This document shows positions 18,131-27,444 of a stretch of 64,000 nucleotides of DNA, in pieces. Each line of letters starts with the position of its first letter. Positions within the stretch are counted from its first letter, which is position 1. The notes below the pieces were generated by a model. It was not told where the DNA came from and made no database searches. It saw only the letters and a program-made list of their open reading frames with translations. Position numbers and translations under genes: made by a program. The stretch comes from Zoogloea sp. (GTDB lineage Bacteria > Pseudomonadota > Gammaproteobacteria > Burkholderiales > Rhodocyclaceae). The stretch lies in the NCBI RefSeq assembly GCF_030157465.1, contig NZ_JAOAUU010000054.1, forward strand, positions 62,001 through 126,000, read 5' to 3'.

Positions 18131-18834
18131 CCCTTGTCGGAATGGAGGCACAGGAGTGATGCCACAAGCCAGTGATCTTCGGCGCTTCGGACATCTGGAT
18201 AGCGGATTCCGGAATTACTGCGCAGCACGAGGTTGCAGGAAGGCAGTTCCTGATGCGCTCCGTGCAGGCAGAACCCTTCGACAAAGTGGACCAACCGTTG
18301 GCGATCCAGTAAAACTGCAGGGTCCGCGATGTTTGAACGATCTAGTAGCTCATCATCACCTGCAAGGTGATTGCTGCCGAGCACATATTGAGCCCCAGAC
18401 TCATCGCCTTCGCGGCACAACTCGGCGACCGACACAGTGGAAGCCAGGACGTCGTCCGCATCGAGCCTTGCGACCCAACGAGCGCCAGGAAGGTGTTGAT
18501 CGACAAAGTCGAGCAGCGCATTGCGGGCTCGGGATGCAGAGCCACAGACACCTTCGGTCACCAACACGCTCGGATGCTCTAGCAGCTTGCCGCAACTTTC
18601 TCGCCAGCCGTCCGTGGACTGATCATCGAGCAGAACAACGACCGCTTGGCCGTTATCGACGACCGTTTGTGATAGCGCTGACCTCAATGCTCGTGGCAGC
18701 CGCTGGGCCTGGTTACAAACGGTAATCCCGATGACGATTTCGGCGGAAAGGATCTTGGCTGTGAGCGTACCGCGAGCATGTAGCGCACGGGCCGAGAGCA
18801 CGGGACAAGGGCGCCGCGGAGCTGAGTCACGCAT
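18131..18834 (-). pseudogene. 5' part of the split glycosyltransferase/kinase-like gene (GT2 domain)
   Basis: The first 233 codons of the gene continued at 10857-13184. It holds a GT2 domain: IVIGITVCNQAQRLPRAL at the start, VVLLDDQSTDGW for nucleotide binding and WVARLDADDVLAS as the DxD motif. The chosen start is the ATG at 18834, which overlaps the end of the upstream glycosyltransferase by 8 bp; an ORF reaching back to 18927 would overlap much more. The outer IS enters after HSD (codon 233). With the IS removed the protein would be about 1,008 aa: GT2, kinase-like, GT, GT. Confidence 0.85.
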
Positions 18835-19678
18835 GCGCAGCGACTCCGACCTCTGCCTGAATCTCCTCTTCGGACCAGCCGAACAGATTCTCTGCACGCT
18901 CGAAGAAACGGTGCCTGACGGCTTCATTCATCCGGTGGCCATGTAGCGCTAGGAACTGCGCCAGCCCTATGCGTTTCGCCTCGCTCTTTCGAGAGGAGAG
19001 ACTGGATCTGTCGGTGTCCAGGTTCCAGCTAGCCGTATGGCTACCAGTGAAGACAAGCTTTGGATCGGGAAGCGACAGGACCCGGATTGCCAGATCTCTG
19101 TCGTTGCAACTCTTGAGCCCTTCTGTAAAACAGCCCGCCGCAAGCAGCGTTGTCAGGCGGATAAACGTGTTCGAACCCTGCCAGCCGGGGTTGCCGGTCA
19201 GAAAATCCTCAACGGAAAACGACAGCGGCGGATCACGCGGCACCTCTGCACCATCGATGAGCATCCGAAGCCCCGAGACTACAACATCTGGCGAACCCGC
19301 ACTTCGCGTTGCGTCCTCGCAGATACTCAAGTGCTCGGGATCCCACTGATCATCATCATCAAGAATCGCAACATAGGCTTCCGGCCAGTGAACTGCGATG
19401 TACTCGATCCCTGTATTCCAGGTATTGGCTGCTCCGCCCGCCTTCTCGCTGCTCAGAACATGGACGTCCGTGCGTGGCAGCTGTCTTCTGAGTGCTTCCA
19501 CTACGCGTGCCGACATGGAGAAGTTATCGGTGACAATGACTAGCGCGTTCAATTGCCTTACTTGGCTCGCAATCGATGGAATGGCTACCCTGAGCAAGGT
19601 GTCTCTCGTTGGGAGGGCTGCGATCAACCCGACAATGGTCAGGCAAATGTTCTTGTTGTTTGTGAGGCCAGTCAGCAT
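18827..19678 (-). CDS. Family 2 glycosyltransferase
   Basis: A 283-aa GT-A protein with NICLTIVGLIAALPTRDTL at the N-terminus, a GGAANTWNTGIEY acceptor-side motif and VAILDDDDQWDPEH as the metal-binding DxD. It lacks membrane segments. It is the first gene of a two-gene operon with the split multi-domain glycosyltransferase, overlapping it by 8 bp. The sugar and acceptor cannot be read from the sequence. It may decorate a surface glycan, or belong to a glycosylation-based conflict system; context does not decide. Confidence 0.85.
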   Translation of the reverse strand: MLTGLTNNKNICLTIVGLIAALPTRDTLLRVAIPSIASQVRQLNALVIVTDNFSMSARVVEALRRQLPRTDVHVLSSEKAGGAANTWNTGIEYIAVHWPEAYVAILDDDDQWDPEHLSICEDATRSAGSPDVVVSGLRMLIDGAEVPRDPPLSFSVEDFLTGNPGWQGSNTFIRLTTLLAAGCFTEGLKSCNDRDLAIRVLSLPDPKLVFTGSHTASWNLDTDRSSLSSRKSEAKRIGLAQFLALHGHRMNEAVRHRFFERAENLFGWSEEEIQAEVGVAAHA

Positions 19679-19799
19679 GCGAACAGGATGTATTGCTTAA
19701 GGAGGAGATGATTATCTCATTTTCATGGAATCGGCGTTCAGTCGCTCAGTTTATGCAATCCAGCCTTTGACTCAACTCCTCGCCGATACGTTGTCAGCG

Positions 19800-20013
19800 G
19801 CGCCCACCGCAACCCCTGCCTGGTTTGGCAGGAGAGAGCTGGGGGCCTGCAGGAGCATCGAGATGTATGAGTGCCGCCAGACCCTGATGCGTTTGCGTTA
19901 GGGCGATTCGGAGCGCGAGATTGCCCGCTCTGGTTTGATGGGACGGGCCAAGGCGGCCCGTTTCCGCACGCTGGCCCAGGGCTGGATTGAGCCCAGCAGC
20001 CCCGAAGCCCTGC
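19800..20013 (+). pseudogene. istA: Relic of an IS21-family istA (5' end)
   Basis: The sequence follows the inner element istA start region (14631-14830), from the GGTTTGGCAGGAGAGAG leader through the helix-turn-helix codons, with scattered changes and an in-frame TAG at about 19900 where the intact copy has CAG. It breaks off near GGGCTGGATTGAGCCCAG. It is a decayed copy of a related element, not a target-site hybrid. Confidence 0.8.
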
Positions 20014-20039
20014 TGAAAGGCGGGATAGGTGAGCCCGCT

Positions 20040-20568
20040 GGGCGCCTACAGACGCAGACGATGCTTGATCCGCTTGAAGGCCCCTCGATTCGCCAGCGGC
20101 GGTGATTGAGTGCCCCGAACTGTTCGGCCGGATAACGCCGGGCGTCGAGCAGGTTGGTCATCAGCACGCGGATGTTGCCGCTGGGGGGCGTCGTGAATCA
20201 GGCGCACCGGGGTCGGTGTGGGCCGTATCTCGTAGATCGAAGTCTCGGCAGCGCGCGGCGCAGCCAGCGGCACCACCTGCTTCGCGCACGCCCGAGCGCA
20301 GAAAATCGGCAACGCAGCGCCAGCCCTGGGTGTCGGCACGCAAGCAGCAGCCCAGCCCCCGCTGCGCCAGGGACGCCACCATCGTGTTGCCGACATAGCT
20401 GCGGTCGAGCACCAGCAGGTCGCGGCCGGCATCGAGTTCGTCCAGCGCCTCGAACAGCATCTGGCGCTCAAGATGGCTCGCTTTCACACCTCGGCCAAAA
20501 CGCAAGGCTGGCTTGGACCCAGCCGTCGCAGAGCGGGAATTCGTCGTCGCCATGCCAATGGGCAACAC
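20040..20568 (-). pseudogene. Frameshifted IS4-family transposase fragment
   Basis: Three overlapping minus-strand frames together give an IS4-type C-terminal half: LDELDAGRDLLVLDRSYVG (catalytic Asp region), RVLMTNLLDARRYPAEQFGAL (split over a frameshift), then HRRWRIEG continuing in another frame as AFKRIKHRLRL, the YREK-type region. At least two frameshifts make it inactive. It sits between two istA relics. Confidence 0.75.
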
Positions 20569-20617
20569 GAATAAACAGCCTTTGGCTGCATGACTCAGGT
20601 GGCAACTAGCTTGACGC

Positions 20618-20768
20618 GCGCCGGTACATGAAGGGCAGCTTCCTGCCCACCACCCGGCGCTTCCGCGACTTGGCGGGCCTCAACGCCCAAGCGCGCGAGT
20701 ATGAATCTTGCAGGTTGCCGAGCAGCGCGTCCACGGCGCGACGCCGGTGAGGCCGCTTGAGAACCTTT
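20618..20768 (+). pseudogene. istA: Relic of an IS21-family istA (middle part)
   Basis: It matches the inner istA around 15450-15590 (codons for YVKGNFLPTRRFRDL through RVRPLESF), with substitutions and small indels. Together with the 19800-20013 relic it suggests one old IS21 copy into which the IS4-type fragment was placed. From 20769 to about 20940 nothing recognisable remains. Confidence 0.75.
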
Positions 20769-20944
20769 AGCGTGGAGCGGGCGCGGCTCTGTCGCTCCCG
20801 GCGATACAGCCTGAAATGGGCACCCGAGGTTGGACATCCATGCTTGCGCTCTCCGACAGCGGAGAACCCAGGCCGACTCCACGCGCGCAACCGATTCCGC
20901 CATCGACCCTACGCGCCGAATTCCGTTTACTAAAACAAATCAGA

Positions 20945-21148
20945 GGGCGCCTCGAGAATTCCCTAATTTTTCCGAGATCGCCGCTGTAAGTTATTGATTT
21001 AGCTATGCCGGTTTTCCGAAAAACGAGGTTTTCGAGGCGCCCGAGAGTTTCACCATTGAAACTCCGACTTGGAAAACAAAATCTATTTTAATCGCTTCGA
21101 AAGCATTTTCGTTTTCATTCTCCGAAAATGAGAAATCGCTTTGAAAAC
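20945..21148 (+). repeat. AT-rich repeat cluster upstream of the giant recombinase gene
   Basis: Within a ~430-bp non-coding, AT-richer stretch I see: an 11-bp inverted repeat GGGCGCCTCGA / TCGAGGCGCCC (20945-20955 and 21032-21042; 13 of 14 if extended); a tight hairpin GAGTTTCA / TGAAACTC (21045-21052 and 21057-21064); CATTTTCG / CGAAAATG (21104-21111 and 21123-21130); and a direct repeat ATCGCTTCGAAAGC / ATCGCTTTGAAAAC (21091 and 21135). Possible roles are recombinase binding sites or an element end. A 79-codon minus-strand ORF here (21003-21242) is probably chance. From 21150 to 21374 I see only a likely promoter region. Confidence 0.6.
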
Positions 21149-21374
21149 GAATTGATTCGGATACACTTTGATCGTCGAGACATTCAAAAATTTTCATTTT
21201 TTTGAACTCCTTCTTTCCGTTGCACGATTTTTTTCTTGCCACCTACGAACTAACCGTGCCCAGAACTATTTCGTGCGCGCAGCGGTGATAACGTCCACAA
21301 AATCAATTTCGATGAGCCTTACCTGAAATGAAGAGCAGCGCCCACTTCTTCACACCCCCGCCTAGACGGGTCGC

Positions 21375-24300
21375 ATGCCAGCGCAAATCGACCTCGTGGT
21401 CGAGGGTGTTCAGTCATTCGGACAATCAGCCAAATCAAGCGCGGAGCTACCAGCCGTGAGCAGTTCTGTTAATGCAGGCTTCTCGTGGCTGGATAGTGAG
21501 CTGAACGGCGACGAGCTTTTCTACACCAGGCTCGTCGCATCGACTATCCATTGCCCCGCTGCCGGACAGGGCTTTCTAGTGGCATTTGGCTTGGCTATCG
21601 ACTCACTTGAGGCGCTGTCACAGGCATGGGTGCAGAACTCGACCGATATTTCACATGTTGTGCAGGCCGTCAAAAACGCTCGTGCGTGTCTGATCGCTTC
21701 GACAACACTCTCTTCGGTCGTGCGAAGCCTCCCCGACTTAAAACCATTGCCGAAAAGTTATTCGCTCTGGCATTCATCAGTGGACAAGGCTCGCTCCAAC
21801 TCAGATGCGAGAAGAGTCCGTCAAGCTCTCGGGCTGACACTTCTATGGCACATGGGCAAAGGTGAAGAAATCGGGGAAAGTATTTCTGACGCCCTTAAGA
21901 TCTTGGTCGACTGTAGTGCTCGTCGCGGACATCACTCGCAATTTTGGAAGGATATCATTCCTCTCATTAAACCCGAGAGCACTGTACTCGAGGGTCTTTC
22001 CAAGGAGGTGCGTCATGATCCGATCGTAAAGCTACTCCGGACTTTAGCTGGCTACGGCGTCACATGTGTCATCCCCGTGAGCCCCGCAGTTCGGTATCCC
22101 GAGGAAAAATCAGATGAAGACCTCGGTTCTGATACGCAGACCAGCGGTGAAAGATCGGAAGATCGATATTCGCAATCTGAAACGAATGAGCCAGAAGAGG
22201 ACGTGCTGGAGGAAGGCAGTCCCATCATTCGCTGGCAGGCTTCGCGCGCGACCCGCGCACCCTGGCCGCAAGTTCTGGGGCTGGAAAATTGGGATATTTT
22301 ATCTCCGCCATTGCTAAAAGCAGTTTTGGCTCACATCCCGGGAAGCTTCACAAATAACGATGTATCTGCGTATGCAATCTTGTCAGCGGTATCGCTGGTC
22401 TCTGCACTGCCAGCCCGCTTGGCATTGACGCTTCCCGTCACACAAAACGACGACATCTGGGTAGACATCCGTAACGCGCATGTGTGCTGGAATCTGGCAC
22501 AACTGGTGGCCAGAACAGCGACATCGGAAGAAATCTGGGCGGGGGGCCATCAGCCCAGCCAAATCGTCCGACTGCCGCTGCCGAAGCTGGCCGCCGTCGC
22601 ATTAAATAAAAAATATATAAATCGAGAATCTTCCGGCAATTTGCTGGCGTTTCTATTTGGAGACGATGCACAGACGGAGGACGTCTTACACGAGTACGGA
22701 CGATTCCTGCGCTCCGGCGGCGCCACTTCAGACACACCTTCCAGCTATTCGGCACGCATCGCCTATAGTTTCGGCGCAGTTGTACATCAGGTGAGCGGAA
22801 ATAAAGTTCTAGCCGCGCTCGCCAGCCTTGATCTTCGCTTGAGCGCTCCTGCTGAGCTTGACTATCTGTGTATTCGTGAGGATGCAATCTCGAACGCAGT
22901 AAGCGGAGCTTTCAGTTATCTCGGCTTTGGTGAGTGCGTTGAAACACCCGATCCACGGTATGTGGGCTCTCCCCTCTGCCCGAAGCCTGAAATCGTTAGA
23001 AACTCTCTCCAGCAGATCCGCGACGAAATGAGCAGTATCGTTGGTAGGGTTACTCCGCGCATGCCAATCAGTCGGTTTGTAAAAGAGTTCAATCGACTTT
23101 CAGAGTTGAGCGCCAAAGCTTTTGTCATTCTTAGTGCCCACCGTGGGAGCAAGCTTGAAAGAAGCAATTTCACTTCGCTCTATTCGTCGACGGAGTACTT
23201 GCAACTGAATGACAAGCTAACGCAGAACAACTCCACTCGAATCATCCCAAAGATATCGTCCGTGAAGAGTTTGCTTAACGGCCATCTTGCTGCGCTCCGG
23301 TCTCTGGCAAAAAGGCTCGCCAAGGAACATCCGGCGACAGCGGATAAAATAAATAAGATCTCGAATCTAGAAAGGCCATTCTCACCCGTTTTCTTTACTG
23401 TCGAAATTGACACTGTCGCAGCCCTTCGTCCAGTAAGGCTGGAGCAGCAATCCATTGATGGAGCTGAAACTGGAATGGCAAAAAACGGCGGACGCCACTT
23501 CATTGTTTCTGAATTGGTGAGAAGGAAAGTCTACGCGCCGTTGATAAGGGTGATCACTGGGCATGCCCGGGAGGCGGCTGCCACATTTAATCCGGCAGGA
23601 GGATTGTCACCCGCCGAGGCGTGCGAATATCTGCGCCCGTTGCTAGAAGACGTCTACGCGGATGTCGCACAGGCAAGTTGGCCATCGCTACTCCTACCCT
23701 CCAGCGTTCTTCCTCGGGTAACGATCCTGCCAAAAACCAAGCGGCGCGGAGCCATTTCCGAGTTGGAAGTCGCCGATGATTTTGATCCGCCGCCCATCCG
23801 TCTCAAAGAGCCATTTCACAACCAAACGCTCGCCTACTCCTCGTTGGGGGACTTGATTGTGAAGGAGCTTCTTTCCGGCGCCAGCGAGCTATCTACTTGG
23901 GTGGTCGTTTTTAATTCACTAATGTTTGTTGAGTTGCTTTGGCAGCCGTCGCGCATCGCTTCAGCATGGGAAAGCATTTCAAAAAAAGACATCTGGAGAT
24001 TAGGTAATACTCTGATCCTCAGAATTGAACGGCCTAGCGAACAGCCGGTAAGCATGCCTCTCCACCCCATCACCACGATGATGGTCAATGCCGCTTGGCA
24101 GAGCCCAATCCCGAGCTACCCAGAGTGCGTGACAATGACACGCAGCTGGATCTCGTCGCTTACACTGAACACCATCTGGGCATCCGAGCCAGACTCCTTT
24201 CTTGATCAGTACTCAGAAATCGCTCGCGCGTACCATGTGATTCGACTTCCGCCTTGGTTGGTGACGGCCGGAAGCACCGAAATGGAGGCTGCCGCGATAT

Positions 24301-26408
24301 CAATTTCATCTATTGCCCGTATAGCCTATGGACGTCCGGGACTCTTTGATGCACCTGAACGAAGAGTTCCACGAAAATCTCCTAATAGGAGTGATCGCGA
24401 TCTTCTTTCTCAAGTAATCCGCATCGTGAATCACATGGGAGACAACACCAAGCACTACGGTGAAGATGGTGCGCGCAAGACTACACTTACCGATAATCTT
24501 CGAAAATGGAAAGCAAACTGCGGCATTTCCATTGGCATCGCCGTCGATGTAGCGGATTGGGTTGTCGCCGAATGCAAAAAAAAGAAAAGTGAAAAATCAC
24601 ATCTTGAGGTCTCTTCGATGTCGACCTATTTATCGAGGCTGCGTCCGTTCCTTGAGAAGGTCGAGTTAAATGAAGAGCTGGAAGACCTGGACGGTACGCA
24701 ATGGGAAGAAGGGCGTCGACTCGTTTTGGGGGATTCCACTGGCGACTCCCAGAAGCAAGCCTCGTCCATTTATCGACACTTTGCGCGCTTCTGGCGAAGC
24801 AGGGGATGTATCGCAATATCTAACGACATTCTTTGGGACCCTCAAAACCAAGAAAGAATCGGCCGCTGCCACAATGCCTCCAGCACGTATGTGACGACGC
24901 GAGAGGCAGAAGCTATCGTCGGGGTAATGACCAGATCGTTCGAGGCGGGTTCTCTCGATGAAGCACGCGCCGCACTCTACGCACAATTAAATACCTCAAT
25001 CGCATTTCGCCCAGCTGAAGTCGGGCTTATTCATTTTCAGCATACATTTCCCGATCTGGATGCGTTAGAGGTAACAACTTCTGGGTACAGCCATCTAAAA
25101 CATCCAAAATCAAGCCGGCGTCGTATTTCAGTTCCACGTTCCATATGTGAGGTACTTGCCTCACTTAAAAAAAGAATCCTTTCTGCACACCCTAAATCGA
25201 GGGGGTATTTTCTCTCGACCGCCCCCGAGTCGGATCACACGCATATCGCCGACATTAGAAGCGCGATGCACTACGCCCTTCGATTCATTACAGGAGAGGC
25301 ACTGGTTAAACAGCACTCCCTGCGTGGCTCTGCTGAGTGCCGACTGGTATGGCCTGAATTTGAACAAGCCATTCAGTCGATGCAAAACTGTAATCCGCCT
25401 CCGAAAATGGATCGTGCTCCGGAGAAACGCTGGAACGATGTGGGGCTAGCCGCAGTATCTGCCGGGCACCACCCACTCTCCGCGATCAAGTATTACCTCT
25501 CAATGTGGCCTATATTTTTCTATGCGGCTAACTACCAGTGCAACTTAGATTTTAGGCCAAGATCTGGTTTCTCCCGATTCCTTCCCGGAATAAAGGAGGA
25601 AAACATTCGCCAGGTTCTTTCGCGTTCAGCTGTAAGACTAAAGAGAGCTGAAGTCTCAAATAGTGACTATGACAAATTGGAAAGAAAGGACGTTTGGCAG
25701 GAGCTCCTCTGTCGATCCCACTTCTCCAGCGATATCAAATCAATTGAGGATCTTATGCAGCCCACGTCCAGGTCACGGACCGAGGTTGCGCCGGAGGAAC
25801 TGCAGCCTGCAAGGCAGGCCTTGAAGATCAGCTACCTTGCACTTCGTTTTAACGGATGGTCACGTGAATTAAGTGCTGACACCTTCGGACTGTCTGCTGC
25901 TGACTCAAAATGGCTTGATCAGGCAATCCCTGATGTAGATGTCTTTTCAAAAGATTCAAGCCAGCGCGGCATTTCAATTAAATTCGCGAGGGAAGAATGT
26001 CCGGAAATGAGTGCAGCCATTGCGGGGTGCACTGACCTCGACCGACTGAAACTCGGTTTTCTGGCAACGTCTTCGGAAAAACGAAACTCAGCGTCGCCTC
26101 TCACTCATGTGATAGAGGCTGCACGGATATTGCTCAGTCTCATTCCGCCTCGCTTGACACTTACAGTTCTCCCAGAAATGGATCAAGAGCAGGCTCAACT
26201 CCGATCGGCTCTAAACAATATGGATAGCGCGATCGAGATTAAGCCACAGTCTCTGGTCAAGACTATGCGGTATCGAATTCAGATTGTTCCCCGCGACAAG
26301 TCCAGACAAGGACCTCGACCGCAGGGCCGGTACACAAGACTTTTCAGAGCTCTTCTCCGTTCGCAAATTTCAATTCTTTTACACGAGAAAAATAATGACC
26401 AAAAGTGA
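21375..26408 (+). CDS. Giant protein (1,677 aa) with C-terminal tyrosine-recombinase domain
   Basis: The last third holds a tyrosine-recombinase core: Arg in IAFRPAEVG (R1212), a beta-hairpin Lys in KHPKSSRRR (K1245), HSLR (H1314, R1317), AGHH (H1365) and a nucleophile candidate in IKYYLS (Y1374, nine residues after H1365). All catalytic positions appear present. A SAM-like core-binding region with SSMSTYLSRLRPFLEKVEL precedes it. The first ~1,000 residues are unrecognised and far exceed normal integrases (300-450 aa). Base composition is AT-richer than the flanks, indicating transfer. The gene overlaps the next by 14 bp. It may mobilise the island, or a smaller element within it. Confidence 0.8.
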   Translation: MPAQIDLVVEGVQSFGQSAKSSAELPAVSSSVNAGFSWLDSELNGDELFYTRLVASTIHCPAAGQGFLVAFGLAIDSLEALSQAWVQNSTDISHVVQAVKNARACLIASTTLSSVVRSLPDLKPLPKSYSLWHSSVDKARSNSDARRVRQALGLTLLWHMGKGEEIGESISDALKILVDCSARRGHHSQFWKDIIPLIKPESTVLEGLSKEVRHDPIVKLLRTLAGYGVTCVIPVSPAVRYPEEKSDEDLGSDTQTSGERSEDRYSQSETNEPEEDVLEEGSPIIRWQASRATRAPWPQVLGLENWDILSPPLLKAVLAHIPGSFTNNDVSAYAILSAVSLVSALPARLALTLPVTQNDDIWVDIRNAHVCWNLAQLVARTATSEEIWAGGHQPSQIVRLPLPKLAAVALNKKYINRESSGNLLAFLFGDDAQTEDVLHEYGRFLRSGGATSDTPSSYSARIAYSFGAVVHQVSGNKVLAALASLDLRLSAPAELDYLCIREDAISNAVSGAFSYLGFGECVETPDPRYVGSPLCPKPEIVRNSLQQIRDEMSSIVGRVTPRMPISRFVKEFNRLSELSAKAFVILSAHRGSKLERSNFTSLYSSTEYLQLNDKLTQNNSTRIIPKISSVKSLLNGHLAALRSLAKRLAKEHPATADKINKISNLERPFSPVFFTVEIDTVAALRPVRLEQQSIDGAETGMAKNGGRHFIVSELVRRKVYAPLIRVITGHAREAAATFNPAGGLSPAEACEYLRPLLEDVYADVAQASWPSLLLPSSVLPRVTILPKTKRRGAISELEVADDFDPPPIRLKEPFHNQTLAYSSLGDLIVKELLSGASELSTWVVVFNSLMFVELLWQPSRIASAWESISKKDIWRLGNTLILRIERPSEQPVSMPLHPITTMMVNAAWQSPIPSYPECVTMTRSWISSLTLNTIWASEPDSFLDQYSEIARAYHVIRLPPWLVTAGSTEMEAAAISISSIARIAYGRPGLFDAPERRVPRKSPNRSDRDLLSQVIRIVNHMGDNTKHYGEDGARKTTLTDNLRKWKANCGISIGIAVDVADWVVAECKKKKSEKSHLEVSSMSTYLSRLRPFLEKVELNEELEDLDGTQWEEGRRLVLGDSTGDSQKQASSIYRHFARFWRSRGCIAISNDILWDPQNQERIGRCHNASSTYVTTREAEAIVGVMTRSFEAGSLDEARAALYAQLNTSIAFRPAEVGLIHFQHTFPDLDALEVTTSGYSHLKHPKSSRRRISVPRSICEVLASLKKRILSAHPKSRGYFLSTAPESDHTHIADIRSAMHYALRFITGEALVKQHSLRGSAECRLVWPEFEQAIQSMQNCNPPPKMDRAPEKRWNDVGLAAVSAGHHPLSAIKYYLSMWPIFFYAANYQCNLDFRPRSGFSRFLPGIKEENIRQVLSRSAVRLKRAEVSNSDYDKLERKDVWQELLCRSHFSSDIKSIEDLMQPTSRSRTEVAPEELQPARQALKISYLALRFNGWSRELSADTFGLSAADSKWLDQAIPDVDVFSKDSSQRGISIKFAREECPEMSAAIAGCTDLDRLKLGFLATSSEKRNSASPLTHVIEAARILLSLIPPRLTLTVLPEMDQEQAQLRSALNNMDSAIEIKPQSLVKTMRYRIQIVPRDKSRQGPRPQGRYTRLFRALLRSQISILLHEKNNDQK

Positions 26409-27348
26409 TAAAAACCTTTTCAATCAGGCTGCGATTCAGTATGTTCTGACCCTGCCCATTATTTCTCTTAAAGAGGCACGAAGCCGGCTATCCCCACCCG
26501 GAGATTGGGTGGAGATGGACGATTTGATTCGGCTTCTCGAAGCCGCGAAAAAGCAACTTTTTGACCTTCGCCCGACTGGGATGGCTAATTTAAAAGTCGT
26601 CATTTCCCGTGACATGACAATGGTTGCGCTAGTCCGTATTAAAGGCCCGCAACAAGAGATTGAGGACTGCGGCGCAGATGAATCACAGGAGCCTTCGGAT
26701 GTAGGTGATGCCGAGTCAAACTTTCTCGATAACAGCAAGCCGCTGGGTAGCGAGGCCACAAAAAGAGGAAGCCAACGTGCGATTGAAATCGCTCAGGAGC
26801 TGATTAGATCTTATCAAAGCGGGGGTGTTGCAAACATGGAGGATGTCCTCAAGGTTCTTTCGACGAGCCCCGACCCCAATTTGACACGGCGCTGCCTTTC
26901 TCCTCAGGAAAAATACAAATTTGATGTTAGTGCTCCGGATTTTACCTTGACGTCTGGAGGTCACACCGATTTTCCTAAGCAGCTCGAGTCAGCAGAGCGG
27001 TTTGAAGTAACTCTGGACAATATAGAAGATGTTAATCAGCACACGGTTTCTGCTCGATTGATTTCTGTAAATTCAGGCATGCGCAAGCCTTATTCTGATT
27101 TTTTCAAAAGCAACAAGAAACTCAAGGTATATATTGGAACGAGTCATGACGCTCTTCTCATTCGGCATCCAGGGGTATCACTTTGCGATGAATTGAAAGC
27201 AGAGGTGACATTAACTCTTAACATTTTGACGGGAGCTATCGACAGGCTGACCCTGATCCGGATTCTGAACAAGGACGCCCTCAAACCATTTATCACTGAG
27301 ATCAGTAAACAAATTGAAATTCAGTTCGAGAGTTGGCAGGGTGATTGA
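26395..27348 (+). CDS. Unrecognised partner of the giant recombinase
   Basis: A 317-aa protein starting at ATG 26395, inside the last codons of the recombinase gene, which points to translational coupling. A longer frame reaching back to 26284 would overlap the recombinase by over 100 bp and is less likely. No known domain or catalytic motif is seen; residues 1-80 are helical, the middle is acidic and low in complexity, and the C-terminal ~130 residues are beta-rich (e.g. LKVYIGTSHDALLI). It shares the lower GC of the recombinase. It could be a recombination accessory or directionality factor; that is a guess from position. Confidence 0.65.
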   Translation: MTKSDKNLFNQAAIQYVLTLPIISLKEARSRLSPPGDWVEMDDLIRLLEAAKKQLFDLRPTGMANLKVVISRDMTMVALVRIKGPQQEIEDCGADESQEPSDVGDAESNFLDNSKPLGSEATKRGSQRAIEIAQELIRSYQSGGVANMEDVLKVLSTSPDPNLTRRCLSPQEKYKFDVSAPDFTLTSGGHTDFPKQLESAERFEVTLDNIEDVNQHTVSARLISVNSGMRKPYSDFFKSNKKLKVYIGTSHDALLIRHPGVSLCDELKAEVTLTLNILTGAIDRLTLIRILNKDALKPFITEISKQIEIQFESWQGD

Positions 27349-27444
27349 ACATTCCGACCACCCGTTTGTCCTAGCCATACCCTCGAACCCCAGGCACAGC
27401 AACGATGCGCGGTGAAATCGATCTTTCGAGTGGCGGCAGTGCCG

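Noticed and set aside
17629-18927. A 432-codon glycosyltransferase frame crossing the IS border
   Set aside because: After about codon 264 it reads IS21 sequence in the wrong frame; the true continuation is on the far side of the IS.
21003-21242. A 79-codon minus-strand gene
   Set aside because: It lies in low-complexity AT-rich repeats, has no recognisable motif or ribosome-binding site, and is better explained as chance.
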